From positions 62,001-126,000 of the forward strand of contig NZ_BMIS01000001.1 of the NCBI RefSeq assembly GCF_014642675.1: DNA of 64,000 nt. Reading direction: 5' to 3'. The translations under genes were made by a program, and so were the position numbers. This document shows positions 45,231-54,703 of this stretch, piece after piece. How positions within the stretch are numbered: the first letter of the stretch is position 1; the number at the start of each line of letters is the position of its first letter. Source of the DNA: Nesterenkonia cremea (GTDB lineage Bacteria > Actinomycetota > Actinomycetes > Actinomycetales > Micrococcaceae). The notes beneath the pieces were generated by a model that worked only from the letters and a program-made list of their open reading frames with translations, made no database searches and had not been told where the DNA came from.

Positions 45231-46675
45231 GGCTCGATCACCGCCTCCAACATCTGCCGCATCTGGGGACCGGTCATGGAGTGGCCGGTTTCGTAGTCGA
45301 TGTTCTCGTAGACCACTGTCACTGCGTACTGCGGGTCATCTGCGGGGGCGAATCCGGTGATCCAGGTGTGGACCTGCCCCTCGTTTCCGGTCTCCGCGGT
45401 GCCGGTCTTGGCGGCCACGTCGAAGGACTGGCTCTGCGCCGACTGGCCGGTGCCCTCGTCGACCACGGCCTCCATCATCTCGGTCATCTCCCCGGCGACC
45501 TCCTCAGAGGTGGCTTCGCCGAGGACCTGCGGCTCCGGCTGTTCCAGCAGCTGCAGGTCCGAACCGCGTATGGAGTCCACCAGGTTGGGGTGCATGACGG
45601 TGCCGCCGTTGGCGACGCCCTGGGAGACCATGTTGATCTGCAGCGGGGTGGCGGTGACGCTGCCCTGACCGATGGAGGAGTAGGCCAGATCCGCCTGAGA
45701 GGTGGTCTCCGGGAAGGCGGAGGCGGAGGTGGACAGCGGGATGTTCAGCTCCTGGTTCCAACCGAAGTCCTCAGCGGTGTCCCGCAGGGGCTCCTCACCC
45801 ATATCCATGGCGGCCTCGCCGAAGGGCGTGTTGCAGGACTGGGCGACGATCCAGGTCAGATTCGACTCGGTCTGCTGGTGGCAGATGCCGGTGGTGAAGT
45901 TGGGCAGGGTCCGATCGCTGTCGGGCAGGTCCAGCTCGCTGGGGTTCTCCAGCACAGTGTCAGGGTCATAGTCCCCGGACTCCAGCATGGCCGCCAGGTC
46001 CACCAGCTTGAACACTGAGCCCGGCGCGATGGTGCTGTTGATCGGCCGGAAGTAGTAGGGGCTGACGTGCTCGGAGTCCTCCAGCTCGGCGATGTTGGCG
46101 TTGTACTCCTCGGTGGAGTGCGTGGCCAGATCATTGGTGTCGTAGCTGGGGCGGGAGGCCAAGGACACGATGTCTCCGGTGTCCACCTCCTGGACCACGA
46201 TGGAGCCGCGCTGGCCCTCCGGGATCAGGTCATAGGCCTGACGCTGCAGCTCCGGGTCCAGGGTGAGCTCCACTTGGGCGCCTTCCATGGTCTCGCCGGT
46301 GAACATGGAGGTCATCCGGTCGAAGAACTGGCTGTCCGAGTGTCCGCTCAGATACTCGTTCAGCTCGCTCTCCAGGCCCGTGGGGTGGGCGGCGATCGGG
46401 AAGAAGCCGGTGATGCCGAAGTACAGCTCAGGGTCGTGGTAGACGCGCTGGTAGTCGAAGTTCGAGTTCTCAGCAGGCACCGACTCAGCGATCGGGGAAC
46501 CGTCCACGGTGATGGCGCCACGGGGTGCGCCGCGGTCGTTGTAGATCTGCCGGGCGTTGTTGGGATCGCTGTTGAGGTCCTCGGTCAGGGCGACCTGAAT
46601 GATGCTCAGCGCGGCGAAGAGCGTCACGAACATCGTCACGGAGACCACCCAGGTATGACGGATTGCGTTGTTCAC
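45227..46675 (-). CDS. pbpA: Class B penicillin-binding protein PbpA
   Basis: A 482-residue transpeptidase with an N-terminal anchor (about residues 10–32). The SxxK nucleophile is in [12 protein letters not shown] and the KTG triad in [23 protein letters not shown] belongs to the second motif. It cross-links peptidoglycan together with the FtsW/RodA glycosyltransferase encoded just before it (4-base overlap). It corresponds to Rv0016c and is a β-lactam target. Confidence 0.95.
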   Translation of the reverse strand: MNNAIRHTWVVSVTMFVTLFAALSIIQVALTEDLNSDPNNARQIYNDRGAPRGAITVDGSPIAESVPAENSNFDYQRVYHDPELYFGITGFFPIAAHPTGLESELNEYLSGHSDSQFFDRMTSMFTGETMEGAQVELTLDPELQRQAYDLIPEGQRGSIVVQEVDTGDIVSLASRPSYDTNDLATHSTEEYNANIAELEDSEHVSPYYFRPINSTIAPGSVFKLVDLAAMLESGDYDPDTVLENPSELDLPDSDRTLPNFTTGICHQQTESNLTWIVAQSCNTPFGEAAMDMGEEPLRDTAEDFGWNQELNIPLSTSASAFPETTSQADLAYSSIGQGSVTATPLQINMVSQGVANGGTVMHPNLVDSIRGSDLQLLEQPEPQVLGEATSEEVAGEMTEMMEAVVDEGTGQSAQSQSFDVAAKTGTAETGNEGQVHTWITGFAPADDPQYAVTVVYENIDYETGHSMTGPQMRQMLEAVIEP

Positions 46676-48144
46676 CGGGCCGCCTCCTGAATCTGGGTCT
46701 CCTCGCCGCCGCTGCGGCCTGTGCTGCTGTCCTGCCTGGCGCCCCGGTCCTCAGCCGAGCCGCCGCGATCCTCGATGCCGGAGGTCTCGGCTCCGGAGGT
46801 GTTGACCATCGGGCCCACCACCACCGGACGGCGCGCGGAATGGGAGATCAGCAGCACGATCGCCACGATCAGCCAGTTCGCCAGGATCGCCGAACCGCCG
46901 GCCGCCAGGAACGGGCTGACCAGACCGGACATCGGGATGACCCGGGTGATGCCGCCGACCACCACGAACACCTGCAGCACCAGGATCACTGCCAGGCCGG
47001 TGGCCAGCAGCTTGCCGAAGTGGTCGCGGGTGCCGATGCCAGCTCGCATATAGCGGCTGAACAGCAGGAGGTAGAGGACCAGGATCGCCGAGAGGCCGAT
47101 GAAGCCGAGTTCCTCGCCGAAGGCTGCGATGATCATATCCGAGTTCGCCAGGGCCGCCTGCGTGGGCATGCCGTTGCCGAATCCGGTGCCGGTCAGTCCG
47201 CCGTTGGCCAGGCCGAACATGCCCTGGACAACCTGGTGGGAGCCGCCGTAGGCACGCTCATAGATCTCCTGGTCGAAGGCGTTGAGCCAGATCTCCACAC
47301 GCTCCCGGAAGTGGTTCACGAACTGGTACGCCAGAGCCGCTCCGATGGCGATGAACACGCCGCCGATCGCGATCCAGGAGAACCGCGAGGTGGCCACATA
47401 GATCACCGTGACGAACAGGCCGAAGAGCATGAGCGCGTTGCCCAGGTCGTTCTGCACGATCAGCACGCCCAGGGCCACCACCCAGGCCACGGCCATGGGA
47501 GCCAGGTCCTGCAGGCGCGGGAAGGTGAAGGGGCCCACCTTCTTGCCGGCCAACAGGATCAGATCGCGGTTGTTGGCCAGGTAGCCCGCGAAGAACACCG
47601 CCAGGGTGATCTTGGCGATCTCCGAGGGCTGGAAGGACATGCCGAAGATGGTGACCCACACGCGGGCGCCGAAGATCTCCTGACCGATGCCGGGCACCAT
47701 GGGCAGGAAGAGCAGCAGCACGCTGACGATCAGTGAGACATAGGTGAGCTGGCGCAGTCGGCGGTGGTCCTTCAGGAACCACAGCAGGGCGATGGCCGCG
47801 CCGATGGAGACCACCGTCCAGACCAGCTGGCGGTCCGCGGCGCCGTCGAAGCTCGCGGTGAAGTCCAGCCGGTGGATCATCGCGATGCCCAGGCCGTTGA
47901 GCGTGACCACGATGGGCAGGATGAAGGGATCCGCGTAGCGTGCGCGGAAGCGCAGCGCCAGGTGGAAGGCCAGGGAGATGGTCGCGAAGACCGCACCCTC
48001 GATGTAGTAGTCCTGGGTGATCGGCTCGTCCATGGACACGGCCACCAGGAACTGGGCGCCGATGCCGATGATCAGGGCGACGAGCAGAAGCACCAGCTCG
48101 ACGTTGCGGCGCGGCTTCGGGGCCGCCTGTGCGGTCTCATTCAC
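46672..48144 (-). CDS. rodA: FtsW/RodA/SpoVE-family peptidoglycan glycosyltransferase
   Basis: A 490-residue SEDS protein with about ten membrane helices, which polymerises lipid II. GTGFGNGMPTQAALANSDMI and GEELGFIG are the extracellular-loop and membrane motifs of the family, with the catalytic-site aspartate in the NSDMI context. It starts at a GTG overlapping the pstP stop by 8 bases. Whether it serves elongation (RodA) or division cannot be told from sequence; its pairing with PbpA matches Rv0017c. Confidence 0.93.
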   Translation of the reverse strand: MNETAQAAPKPRRNVELVLLLVALIIGIGAQFLVAVSMDEPITQDYYIEGAVFATISLAFHLALRFRARYADPFILPIVVTLNGLGIAMIHRLDFTASFDGAADRQLVWTVVSIGAAIALLWFLKDHRRLRQLTYVSLIVSVLLLFLPMVPGIGQEIFGARVWVTIFGMSFQPSEIAKITLAVFFAGYLANNRDLILLAGKKVGPFTFPRLQDLAPMAVAWVVALGVLIVQNDLGNALMLFGLFVTVIYVATSRFSWIAIGGVFIAIGAALAYQFVNHFRERVEIWLNAFDQEIYERAYGGSHQVVQGMFGLANGGLTGTGFGNGMPTQAALANSDMIIAAFGEELGFIGLSAILVLYLLLFSRYMRAGIGTRDHFGKLLATGLAVILVLQVFVVVGGITRVIPMSGLVSPFLAAGGSAILANWLIVAIVLLISHSARRPVVVGPMVNTSGAETSGIEDRGGSAEDRGARQDSSTGRSGGEETQIQEAAR

Positions 48145-49945
48145 TGTTCTCACCCGCCTGCTCGTCGTTCTGGTCCTGGTTCTGCTGCTCGCCGTCGTCG
48201 TCTCCGCCGCCGTTGTCCTCGTCCTGACCGCCGTTCTCGTCCGCGGAGCCCTCGCCGTTCTCCTCGGCCTCCTCGGCGGCCTCCTCCTCGACGGTCTCGC
48301 GCAGCTGCTCCACGATCGTCTCAGCATGGGCCCGGTCATCGGCAGGGATGCCGTTGGCCACGCGGCTGTGGTGGTACGGGGTCAGATCATCGGTGGCCAG
48401 CTCCATATGCTGGTCCACCTCGGAGAGGTGCAGCGGGCCCAGCTCCTGGGAGACGCCGTTGAAGATGGCGACCTCGCCGTCGTCCTCACCCACGTAGTAC
48501 TGGGTCTGGGTCCAGATGTAGCCGATGGAGGCCACCACGGCGATCAGGATCGCCAGCAGGGTCACGAAGGTCGGCAGGAACCACGCCCGACGCCGACGGC
48601 GCGCCTCGATCGCCGCGCTCAGCTCGGCCATCTCCTCGTCGTCCCAGTCCTCCAGGTCCTCAGGATCCAGCTCCTCCGCCTCGGGATCCTCGGCGGGGGC
48701 GGGGGCCTCAGCGGCCTTCTCCTCATCGGTGCCGGGATCCTCCGGAGCGGACTCGGCCTCAGGGCGGGCGGCAGACTCCACCGTCTCCTGCTCGCCGGTC
48801 TCATTGGGGGACTCGCCCAGCAGCTCGGAGTAGGTGTGGCGCACCGGGCGCAGCGGCTGGCCGGTCAGCAGTGCGGCCATCGGATGCTCATCCACATTGC
48901 GCGGGACCATCGGGATCATGCCGGTCTCCGAGGCGGAGGCGGCGGCGCCCACCAGGCTGTGCGGCAGCACCTCCTGGTCCTGGCCCAGCATGGCGGCCGA
49001 GAGCGGGGAGAGCTCATCCTCATCCGGGGTCAGGCCGGAGAGCGCCTCCGGGTTGACCACCGGGACCAGGCGCATGGTGTCCTCCGGCGAGCCGGCGTGC
49101 TCAGCGGAGCTCTCGGCGTCGTCGTCGGGGGTCTCCGGCATGGCGCCGTAGCCGCCCGAGGCCGCGGCCACAGCCTTGCGGGAGAGCGGCAGGCCGCCGT
49201 CGTCGGGGGTCAGGTCCTGCTCATCGGCCTCCACCACCTCCATGCAGGTCACCGTCACGTTGTCCGGTGCCCCGCCCTCGATGGTGAGGTCCACCAGGTC
49301 GTCCACGATGGACTCCAGGGACTGGGTGGAGCGCAGCTTCTGCTCGATGAGCCGGTCCGAGACCACGGCGTTGAGCCCGTCGGAGCAGAGCAGCCAGCGC
49401 TCTCCGGCCTCCACGGGGAAGGAGGTGATGTCCAGCTCGGGTGAGGCGTCCACATCTCCGAGCACGCGCATCAGCACGTTCTTATGCGGGTGGTATTCGG
49501 CCTGGTCCGGGTCCAGGCGGCCCTCGTCCACCAGGCGCTGGACGAAGGTGTGGTCCTTGGAGACCTGACGGAAGCGGCTCTTCTTCAGCCGGTAGGCCCG
49601 CGAGTCGCCGATGTGGGCGAACTGCATACGGTCCTCGGTGATGAGGATCGCGGTGATGGTGGTGCCCATGCCGGCCAGCTTGGGGTTGGCCTCCACCAGC
49701 TTGGAGAGGAAGGCGTTGGCGGTCTGGATCTCATCCGGCAGGACGGTGTCCGGCTCGGCGAAGCCGCGGGTGTCCAGATGGGCCAGGTCCAGCACGGTGG
49801 AGGCGCTGGCGACGTCGCCGCCGGCGTGCCCGCCCATGCCGTCGGCCACGCAGGCGAAGAAGCGGCCTGCGTACCCGGAGTCGTCGTTCTTGGAACGGAC
49901 GACTCCGGCATCGGACCGCGCGGCGAAGCGGAATACCAGGGCCAT
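48137..49945 (-). CDS. pstP: PP2C-family Ser/Thr phosphatase PstP
   Basis: A 602-residue protein with an N-terminal PP2C domain. Metal-binding and catalytic motifs are intact: RSKNDDSGYAG, CVADGMGGHAGGD, AHIGDSRAY, LLCSDGLNAVVSD and PDNVTV. An acidic linker of about 200 residues, a membrane helix (WFLPTFVTLLAILIAVVASI) and an extracellular domain with a Glu/Asp/Gln-rich tail follow. It reverses phosphorylation by PknA/PknB, encoded in the same operon. Confidence 0.95.
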   Translation of the reverse strand: MALVFRFAARSDAGVVRSKNDDSGYAGRFFACVADGMGGHAGGDVASASTVLDLAHLDTRGFAEPDTVLPDEIQTANAFLSKLVEANPKLAGMGTTITAILITEDRMQFAHIGDSRAYRLKKSRFRQVSKDHTFVQRLVDEGRLDPDQAEYHPHKNVLMRVLGDVDASPELDITSFPVEAGERWLLCSDGLNAVVSDRLIEQKLRSTQSLESIVDDLVDLTIEGGAPDNVTVTCMEVVEADEQDLTPDDGGLPLSRKAVAAASGGYGAMPETPDDDAESSAEHAGSPEDTMRLVPVVNPEALSGLTPDEDELSPLSAAMLGQDQEVLPHSLVGAAASASETGMIPMVPRNVDEHPMAALLTGQPLRPVRHTYSELLGESPNETGEQETVESAARPEAESAPEDPGTDEEKAAEAPAPAEDPEAEELDPEDLEDWDDEEMAELSAAIEARRRRRAWFLPTFVTLLAILIAVVASIGYIWTQTQYYVGEDDGEVAIFNGVSQELGPLHLSEVDQHMELATDDLTPYHHSRVANGIPADDRAHAETIVEQLRETVEEEAAEEAEENGEGSADENGGQDEDNGGGDDDGEQQNQDQNDEQAGENSE

Positions 49946-49948
49946 GGG

Positions 49949-50452
49949 CTAGGTCCTCAGCTCCAGGGCGGTCTTGCCGATGCGGATCTTCTCGCCCGGC
50001 TCCACCGTGGAAGCGCGGGTCAGCTGCTCCTCGCCCAGCCAGGTGCCGTTGGTGGATCCCAGGTCCTCGATGAACCAGCGGGACCCCTGCGGGAAGAGCC
50101 GTGCGTGTTTGCCGGAGGCGTAGTCGTCCTCCAGGACCAGAGTGCACTCCTGGGCGCGGCCGAGCATGATCGGGGCCGATCCCAGCTCCAGCTCGGTTCC
50201 GGCCAGCGGGCCCTCACTGATGACCAGGCGGCGGGCCCGGGGGCGCGGCATCTGGCCGGCCTGGTTCTGCGAGTCCTGGTGACCGCCGCTGCGGCCCCCG
50301 TTGGACTTGGGGGAGCCCGAGGCCCCGGCGCGGGTGCGGGACTTCTTGGAGACCATCAGATCGCGGCTCTGCGCGCCGATGATGGAGAGGATCAGGATCC
50401 ACAGCAGCAGAAGCAGCCCGAACTGCAGGACGGTGACGGCAAGTTCACTCAT
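49949..50452 (-). CDS. fhaB: FHA-domain protein FhaB (FipA)
   Basis: A 167-residue protein with one N-terminal membrane helix (VLQFGLLLLLWILILSIIGA) and a C-terminal FHA domain with MLGRAQEC, GKHARLF and DLGSTNGTWLG, the phosphothreonine-binding residues. It links the kinases to septal or wall synthesis proteins (Rv0019c). It sits 3 bases upstream of pstP and 5 after fhaA. Confidence 0.94.
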   Translation of the reverse strand: MSELAVTVLQFGLLLLLWILILSIIGAQSRDLMVSKKSRTRAGASGSPKSNGGRSGGHQDSQNQAGQMPRPRARRLVISEGPLAGTELELGSAPIMLGRAQECTLVLEDDYASGKHARLFPQGSRWFIEDLGSTNGTWLGEEQLTRASTVEPGEKIRIGKTALELRT

Positions 50453-50457
50453 GGGGT

Positions 50458-51246
50458 TCAGCGATCTCCGCCCTCGAGCAGGAAGCGCAGCCTGGCGCTG
50501 CCCAGCGCGATGATCGAGCCGTGCCGCAGCTGGGCCTCGTCATGCGCGCCGGAGAGCTGCTCGCCGTCCACTGAGGTGCCGTTGGTGGAGCCGAGATCGC
50601 GGGCGATGTGGCGACTGCCGCTGCGCACCACCTCCACATGCTTCCGGGAGATGCCGGTGTCCGGCAGGGTGATGTCCGCGGAGGCGGAGCGCCCGATGAC
50701 GGTGCTGCCCTCAGCCAGGCTGTGGCGGGTGCCGTCCACCTCCAGGATCCCGACGCCGGCCGCTGCGGCAGGGCGCGGAGGTGCCGAGGTGGGACGCGGA
50801 GGTGCGGCGGCGGTGGCCGACGGACCTGCGGCGGGGGAGGAGGACGGGCGCGGTGCCGCGGAGTGGCCGGCGTCGGCGTCGCGGTCCGACTGGGACTCCA
50901 CGCTGAGCTGGCCGCGCTTGAGCTCGGTGTTCTTCACGAAGGTCGCCTTGACCGGGCCCAGCAGGGTGTAGCCCTGGGATTCGGAGTGGCGGATGATCTC
51001 ATCGCAGAGCTCCTCGGCGAGGGTGGAGCCGTAGCTCTTGGCCTGGGCGAAGTCGTCCTCGGAGAGGCGGATCTTATAGAGGTTGGGCACGACTATGCGG
51101 CCCTCTGACATGGTGGAGGACTCGCGGTCCATATGTCGGCGTACTGCAGTGGCGATTTCCACGGGGCCGAGGCTCCCTCCGCGTCCGGCGAAGGCGCCGC
51201 GGACGGCTTTTTCGATCCCGCGCTCCAAATTGTCGAGCAGGCCCAC
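50458..51246 (-). CDS. fhaA: FHA-domain protein FhaA with DUF3662 domain
   Basis: A 262-residue protein. The N-terminal ~120 residues are the DUF3662/FhaA-N domain (MGLLDNLERGIEKAVRGAF), then an Ala/Pro-rich linker, then an FHA domain (GRSASADITLP, SRKHVEV, DLGSTNGTSVDGE). In mycobacteria FhaA binds the phosphorylated pseudokinase of MviN, which gives a link to the MurJ partner in this window. The GTG at 51246 has AGGAGGT 5 bases upstream. First gene of the operon. The linker is shorter than in M. tuberculosis (527 residues). Confidence 0.94.
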   Translation of the reverse strand: MGLLDNLERGIEKAVRGAFAGRGGSLGPVEIATAVRRHMDRESSTMSEGRIVVPNLYKIRLSEDDFAQAKSYGSTLAEELCDEIIRHSESQGYTLLGPVKATFVKNTELKRGQLSVESQSDRDADAGHSAAPRPSSSPAAGPSATAAAPPRPTSAPPRPAAAAGVGILEVDGTRHSLAEGSTVIGRSASADITLPDTGISRKHVEVVRSGSRHIARDLGSTNGTSVDGEQLSGAHDEAQLRHGSIIALGSARLRFLLEGGDR

Positions 51247-51607
51247 CGGCACCTCCTTCAAAGTTCACACTGCTGACCGGCGCATCCCTTGAGGAATGCA
51301 GGTGCAGTTTGGGCAGTCTCTCAGAGAGTCTAACTCGCTTATCGCCATGACACCTCGAGGAAGGGCCTGCCTGCCTGGAGGCATACTCCCCGGCACCTTC
51401 CCTCGGAGCCGGTGGTGAGGGGTGCCGGGTGGAGTGGTGAGTGCCATACTGGAGGAGCTGCTGCGGCGAGATGAGGCGCCGCCTGAGGTACGTTTCGGTC
51501 AATTCTTCGCAAACTGCTTCAGTTTTGAAATAAATGGGTGCACAATGAGTGTTGTACCCCGCGTCACGCACCGAGCGGCACGAACACTACGAAGGAGAAT
51601 CGCTCCC
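51247..51607. other. Intergenic region upstream of fhaA and yceI
   Basis: This 361-bp spacer should hold the divergent promoters of the fhaA–pknB operon and of yceI. I see no gene, tRNA or repeat. The segment about 51515–51560 is AT-rich, with TTGAAA and ACAATG-like hexamers, but no properly spaced promoter pair can be supported. Confidence 0.5.
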
Positions 51608-52144
51608 ATGGCAACTCTGACCCCCGGCACCTGGAACCTGGATGCAGCCCACTCTGAGATCGGCCTGACCGTGCGTCACGCCGGCATCTCCAAGGTGCGC
51701 GCCACCTTCCAGGAGGCCGAGTCCGCCCTGAAGGTCGCCGAAGACGGGACCGCTGACGTCGAGGCCAAGGTCAAGGCCGCGTCCTTCGACTCCAAGAACG
51801 CCGACCGCGACGCCCACGTCCGCGGCGAGGACTTCCTCGACTCCGAGACCCACCCCGAGCTGACCTTCGTGGCCACCGGCTTCAAGCCCGCAGGCTCCGA
51901 GTTCGAGCTCACCGGCGAGCTGACCATCCGCGGCGTGACCAAGGAGATCACCTTCGAGACCGAGTTCGGCGGCCAGGCTGTGGATCCCTTCGGTCTGACC
52001 CGCGCCGGCTTCTCCGCCTCCACGGCCATCTCCCGCAAGGAGTTCGGCCTGACCTGGAACGCCGCACTGGAGGCAGGCGGCGTCCTGGTGGGCGACAAGG
52101 TCTCCATCGACCTCGAGGTGGCCTTCGTCCTCGACCAGGGCTGA
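51608..52144 (+). CDS. YceI-family protein
   Basis: A 178-residue lipocalin-like protein with AAGGAGAA ahead of the ATG. TPGTWNLDAAHSEIGLTVRH is the family N-terminus, AKVKAASFDSKNADRDAHVR the middle, and TAISRKEFGLTWN the C-terminal motif. The family binds polyisoprenoids or amphiphiles and is stress-linked in other bacteria. There is no signal peptide, so it is probably cytoplasmic. A nested palindrome follows about 70 bases after the stop. Confidence 0.92.
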   Translation: MATLTPGTWNLDAAHSEIGLTVRHAGISKVRATFQEAESALKVAEDGTADVEAKVKAASFDSKNADRDAHVRGEDFLDSETHPELTFVATGFKPAGSEFELTGELTIRGVTKEITFETEFGGQAVDPFGLTRAGFSASTAISRKEFGLTWNAALEAGGVLVGDKVSIDLEVAFVLDQG

Positions 52145-52213
52145 TCCCTCGTCCCCTCTCCCGCAGCGGCCCCGTGCCTGAGCTCCGCGCTCGGCCCGGG
52201 GCCGCTGTGCGTC

Positions 52214-52332
52214 CGGGTGAGGTGCGGGGTGACACCCTCGTTTTACCAAGCATTTGTCACATTACCCCTGCGGATCTGCAGGGGTGATGTGAGATCACCT
52301 TGGTAAAACGAGGGTGCTCGGGTGAGGTGCGG
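52214..52332. repeat. MITE-like nested palindrome flanked by a 14-bp direct repeat
   Basis: The direct repeat CGGGTGAGGTGCGG occurs at 52214–52227 and 52319–52332. The 91 bp between contain an outer 18-bp perfect inverted repeat (52233–52250 with 52299–52316) and an inner 14-bp inverted repeat with one G·U pair (52258–52271 with 52278–52291) around GGATCT. Together this looks like a small non-autonomous element with its target duplication, although a 14-bp duplication is long. It could also serve as the yceI terminator. Confidence 0.6.
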
Positions 52333-52353
52333 CGTCGGGATCGTCTGCCGCTG

Positions 52354-52359
52354 TAATGT
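52354..52359 (+). promoter_or_regulatory. -10 element for leaderless tauE-like gene
   Basis: TAATGT ends 8 bases before the GTG at 52368, and no ribosome-binding site precedes either candidate start. Confidence 0.4.
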
Positions 52360-52367
52360 GGGTTGCT

Positions 52368-53132
52368 GTGGAGACCCTCGCAACGATGGTGATCATCGGC
52401 GTCGCAGTCCTGGTGGGCACCATCCTGCAGCGCGTCTCCGGCAGCGGAGTGGGCCTGGTGGTCGCCCCCGTGCTCTCCCTGGTCATCGGCCCCGCCCTCG
52501 GCGTGTTGGTCACCAATATGACCACCACCGTCTCCGGCTTCCTGATCATGCTGGCCGTGTGGTCGCGCATCGAATGGCGCCGCTACTGGCTGGTGGGCCC
52601 GCTGGCGGTCATCGGCGCCATCCCCGGCGCCTGGCTGGTCTCTCAGCTCTCCGCGGGCTGGCTCTCCATCATCCTTGGCTCCATCGTGGTGCTGGCCCTG
52701 CTGCTGACCGTCTCGCTGCCCAAGCTGCCCAGCTGGGAGGGGCGGGTGCCCGGCTGGACCGCCGGTGTGATCGGCGGCTTCTTCAACACGACCTCCGGGG
52801 TGGCCGCTCCCGTCATGGTGATCTACTCGCGGGTCTCCAACTGGAATCAGCAGGGGTTCGCCGCAACTATGCAGCCTATCTTCATGACCATGGGTGCCGC
52901 CTCCGTGGCCGCCAAGCTGATCATGGACTCCGTGGGTGAGGTGGACGGTGCCGGCCTGGACCTGACTTGGCTCTTCGCCGGGATCGTGGCCGTGGTGCTG
53001 CTGGGCATCGTCCTGGGCGGCCTGACCGCGCGGGTGGTCTCCTCCCAGGCCGCCCGCACCCTGGCGATGACTCTGGCCGGGCTGGGCGCGGTGGGCGCCA
53101 TCATCCGCGGAGTCCTCGACCTCACCGTCTGA
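52368..53132 (+). CDS. TauE/SafE-family sulfite/anion exporter
   Basis: A 254-residue protein with about eight membrane helices and the two-fold repeat of the TauE/SafE family; members export sulfite, sulfoacetate or other organic anions. The proline/glycine-rich motif GAIPGAWLVSQLSAGWLS and GGFFNTTSGVAAPVM mark equivalent points in the two halves. An in-frame ATG at 52356 lies inside the -10 box, so I prefer the GTG. No metabolic partner is nearby, and the substrate is not predictable. Confidence 0.87.
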   Translation: METLATMVIIGVAVLVGTILQRVSGSGVGLVVAPVLSLVIGPALGVLVTNMTTTVSGFLIMLAVWSRIEWRRYWLVGPLAVIGAIPGAWLVSQLSAGWLSIILGSIVVLALLLTVSLPKLPSWEGRVPGWTAGVIGGFFNTTSGVAAPVMVIYSRVSNWNQQGFAATMQPIFMTMGAASVAAKLIMDSVGEVDGAGLDLTWLFAGIVAVVLLGIVLGGLTARVVSSQAARTLAMTLAGLGAVGAIIRGVLDLTV

Positions 53133-53266
53133 GCCCGACGCCGGACGCCAGCACCCGACGCCAGACTGTCACCGAGTCATGTCAGACCCCCTCCCTAGGC
53201 TGTCAGCACGCCGCTGAAGCGGCGGCGGAGAGTTGGGTGCGAAGACGGTGACGGAAGAGGTGCAGC

Positions 53267-54211
53267 ATGAGCGGCAGCGGAGCAGGACAGTGCGGAGCAA
53301 CGGGCCAGGATCGGGCTGGCCGGGGCAGGGAGGCTCAACCTGCTGTGGTCTTCATGGACCGGTGGCGCAGCGCCGGCTCGGGACCAGACCCGGAGGGGGT
53401 GCCGGAGAGGCAGGCCACGATCGAGATGCGGCATCAGGAATCCCTGGACTGGGAGCATGAGGCCACCCACGACGGCGACCAGATCTGGCCGCTGCGCCAG
53501 GACGGCCTCCCCGAATGGTTCCCTGCGGAGGCCCCGGTGCTGCGCAATTCTGCGGTGCTGGTGCTCTTCCCGGAGGGGACGCTGCACCTGCGTGCGATGA
53601 GCAATGCGGGCACCCGCGCAGTGCAGCTGCTGGCCCAGTGGGGCTACAGCCTGGTGGTGGACTCCTATGCCGATGTCACCGTGGACACCGGTGTGCCCAT
53701 CACCAGATACCGCGAGATCCGCTTCTCCGAGCCGATCAGCCCGGAGGAGGTGGCCGTGCTGGGCCGGAGGCTGCGGCTGGGCGGAGTGGTGGTCCACACC
53801 TATCTGGGCAGCTGCGACAGCCAGGGCCTGCGCTTCCGGCGCACCGGCGGGCTCAGCGCCTTCCCCGAGCTGCGGGTGCTGCACCGGACAGCCTTCGACG
53901 CCGCCTGCGGCCACCATTACTTCGGTCACCCGCGGCAGCTGCGGCTCTTTGCGCGGCTTCTGGAGGATACCGAGGCTGGGCAGGAGGGAACGGCTGCCCG
54001 GGGCGGCAAGGCCGGGCAGGGCGGGTCTGTGTTCGGCGGGCTCCACTCCTCGGACGGTCTGGGGTCGTTGGCCGTGGACTGCCCGGAGGCGACCCAGGAG
54101 GCTGAGGCCAGATACCAGAAGGAGTTCGGAGGCCTGGTGGTGGCCGACGCCTACACCTTCGGCGAGGACCCCGATGCGGCCACAGAGAGCTCGGCTCAGC
54201 GGGCGGCCTGA
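53267..54211 (+). CDS. Protein of unknown function
   Basis: A 314-residue soluble protein with GAAGAGG before the ATG. I do not recognise a family. The first ~80 residues are polar and Gly/Arg/Gln-rich; residues 85–230 look like a folded α/β domain (VLRNSAVLVLFPEGTLHLRA, LAQWGYSLVVDSYADVTVDT, TRYREIRFSEPISPEEVAVL) ending in a His-rich stretch (AACGHHYFGHPRQLRLFARL); the rest is low-complexity. No signal peptide or membrane segment. Its end overlaps the mrpE 3' end by 16 bases on the other strand. Confidence 0.65.
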   Translation: MSGSGAGQCGATGQDRAGRGREAQPAVVFMDRWRSAGSGPDPEGVPERQATIEMRHQESLDWEHEATHDGDQIWPLRQDGLPEWFPAEAPVLRNSAVLVLFPEGTLHLRAMSNAGTRAVQLLAQWGYSLVVDSYADVTVDTGVPITRYREIRFSEPISPEEVAVLGRRLRLGGVVVHTYLGSCDSQGLRFRRTGGLSAFPELRVLHRTAFDAACGHHYFGHPRQLRLFARLLEDTEAGQEGTAARGGKAGQGGSVFGGLHSSDGLGSLAVDCPEATQEAEARYQKEFGGLVVADAYTFGEDPDAATESSAQRAA

Positions 54212-54690
54212 GACACCCGATGCTGGAGCCTCTCCCACTGACCTGCCGGATCCAGGGAAGCTGAGAGGGTGTGCAGCTCCACGGTGAGCTCCTCTCCCGG
54301 CAGGCTGCGCTGGATCATCGATCCTGGCATGAGGTTCATGAGCACCATGGCCAGCTGCCGGGCGTGGCCCTCAGGCAGCTGCACCGGTGCCGGGATCACC
54401 GCGGGTTGGATATCGGGCTGACGCGTCAGCGCGCGCCGGGCCACATCCACTCCGCCCACCACGGACTGGCCGAGGAACCAGAGGATCAGCACCAGGCTGA
54501 ACCACAGGCGATGCGGCCACCGTGCGGGGCGGGGTGGGCCCTGCGGCGGGAGCAGCCCCAGGCTCAGCGCCACCGCGCAGACCACGGAGACTGCCCCATA
54601 GACCCAGTAGTCGGAATCTGCGCCGGAGAACGCCAGCCAGAGCAGGCTCAGCAGCAGGCCGCGCAGGGCCGCAGCAGCTGTCCGCCTCAT
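54196..54690 (-). CDS. mrpE: Mrp-type Na+/H+ antiporter subunit E
   Basis: A 164-residue MnhE/MrpE protein: two N-terminal membrane helices (LRGLLLSLLWLAFSGADSDY) and a cytoplasmic domain with LMNLMPGSMIQ and LPGEELTVELHTL, matching the family's N-x-x-x-x-PGT and V-H-x-L motifs. It is the last gene of the operon, which normally places E next to F; here F is at the other end. 13 bases separate it from the preceding gene. Confidence 0.9.
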   Translation of the reverse strand: MRRTAAAALRGLLLSLLWLAFSGADSDYWVYGAVSVVCAVALSLGLLPPQGPPRPARWPHRLWFSLVLILWFLGQSVVGGVDVARRALTRQPDIQPAVIPAPVQLPEGHARQLAMVLMNLMPGSMIQRSLPGEELTVELHTLSASLDPAGQWERLQHRVSQAAR

Positions 54691-54703
54691 GAGTCGAACC
54701 TCC

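Noticed and set aside
51262..51607. A tRNA-Leu expected near fhaA in some actinobacteria.
   Set aside because: No cloverleaf or T-loop sequence (GGTTCRA) is present in the spacer.
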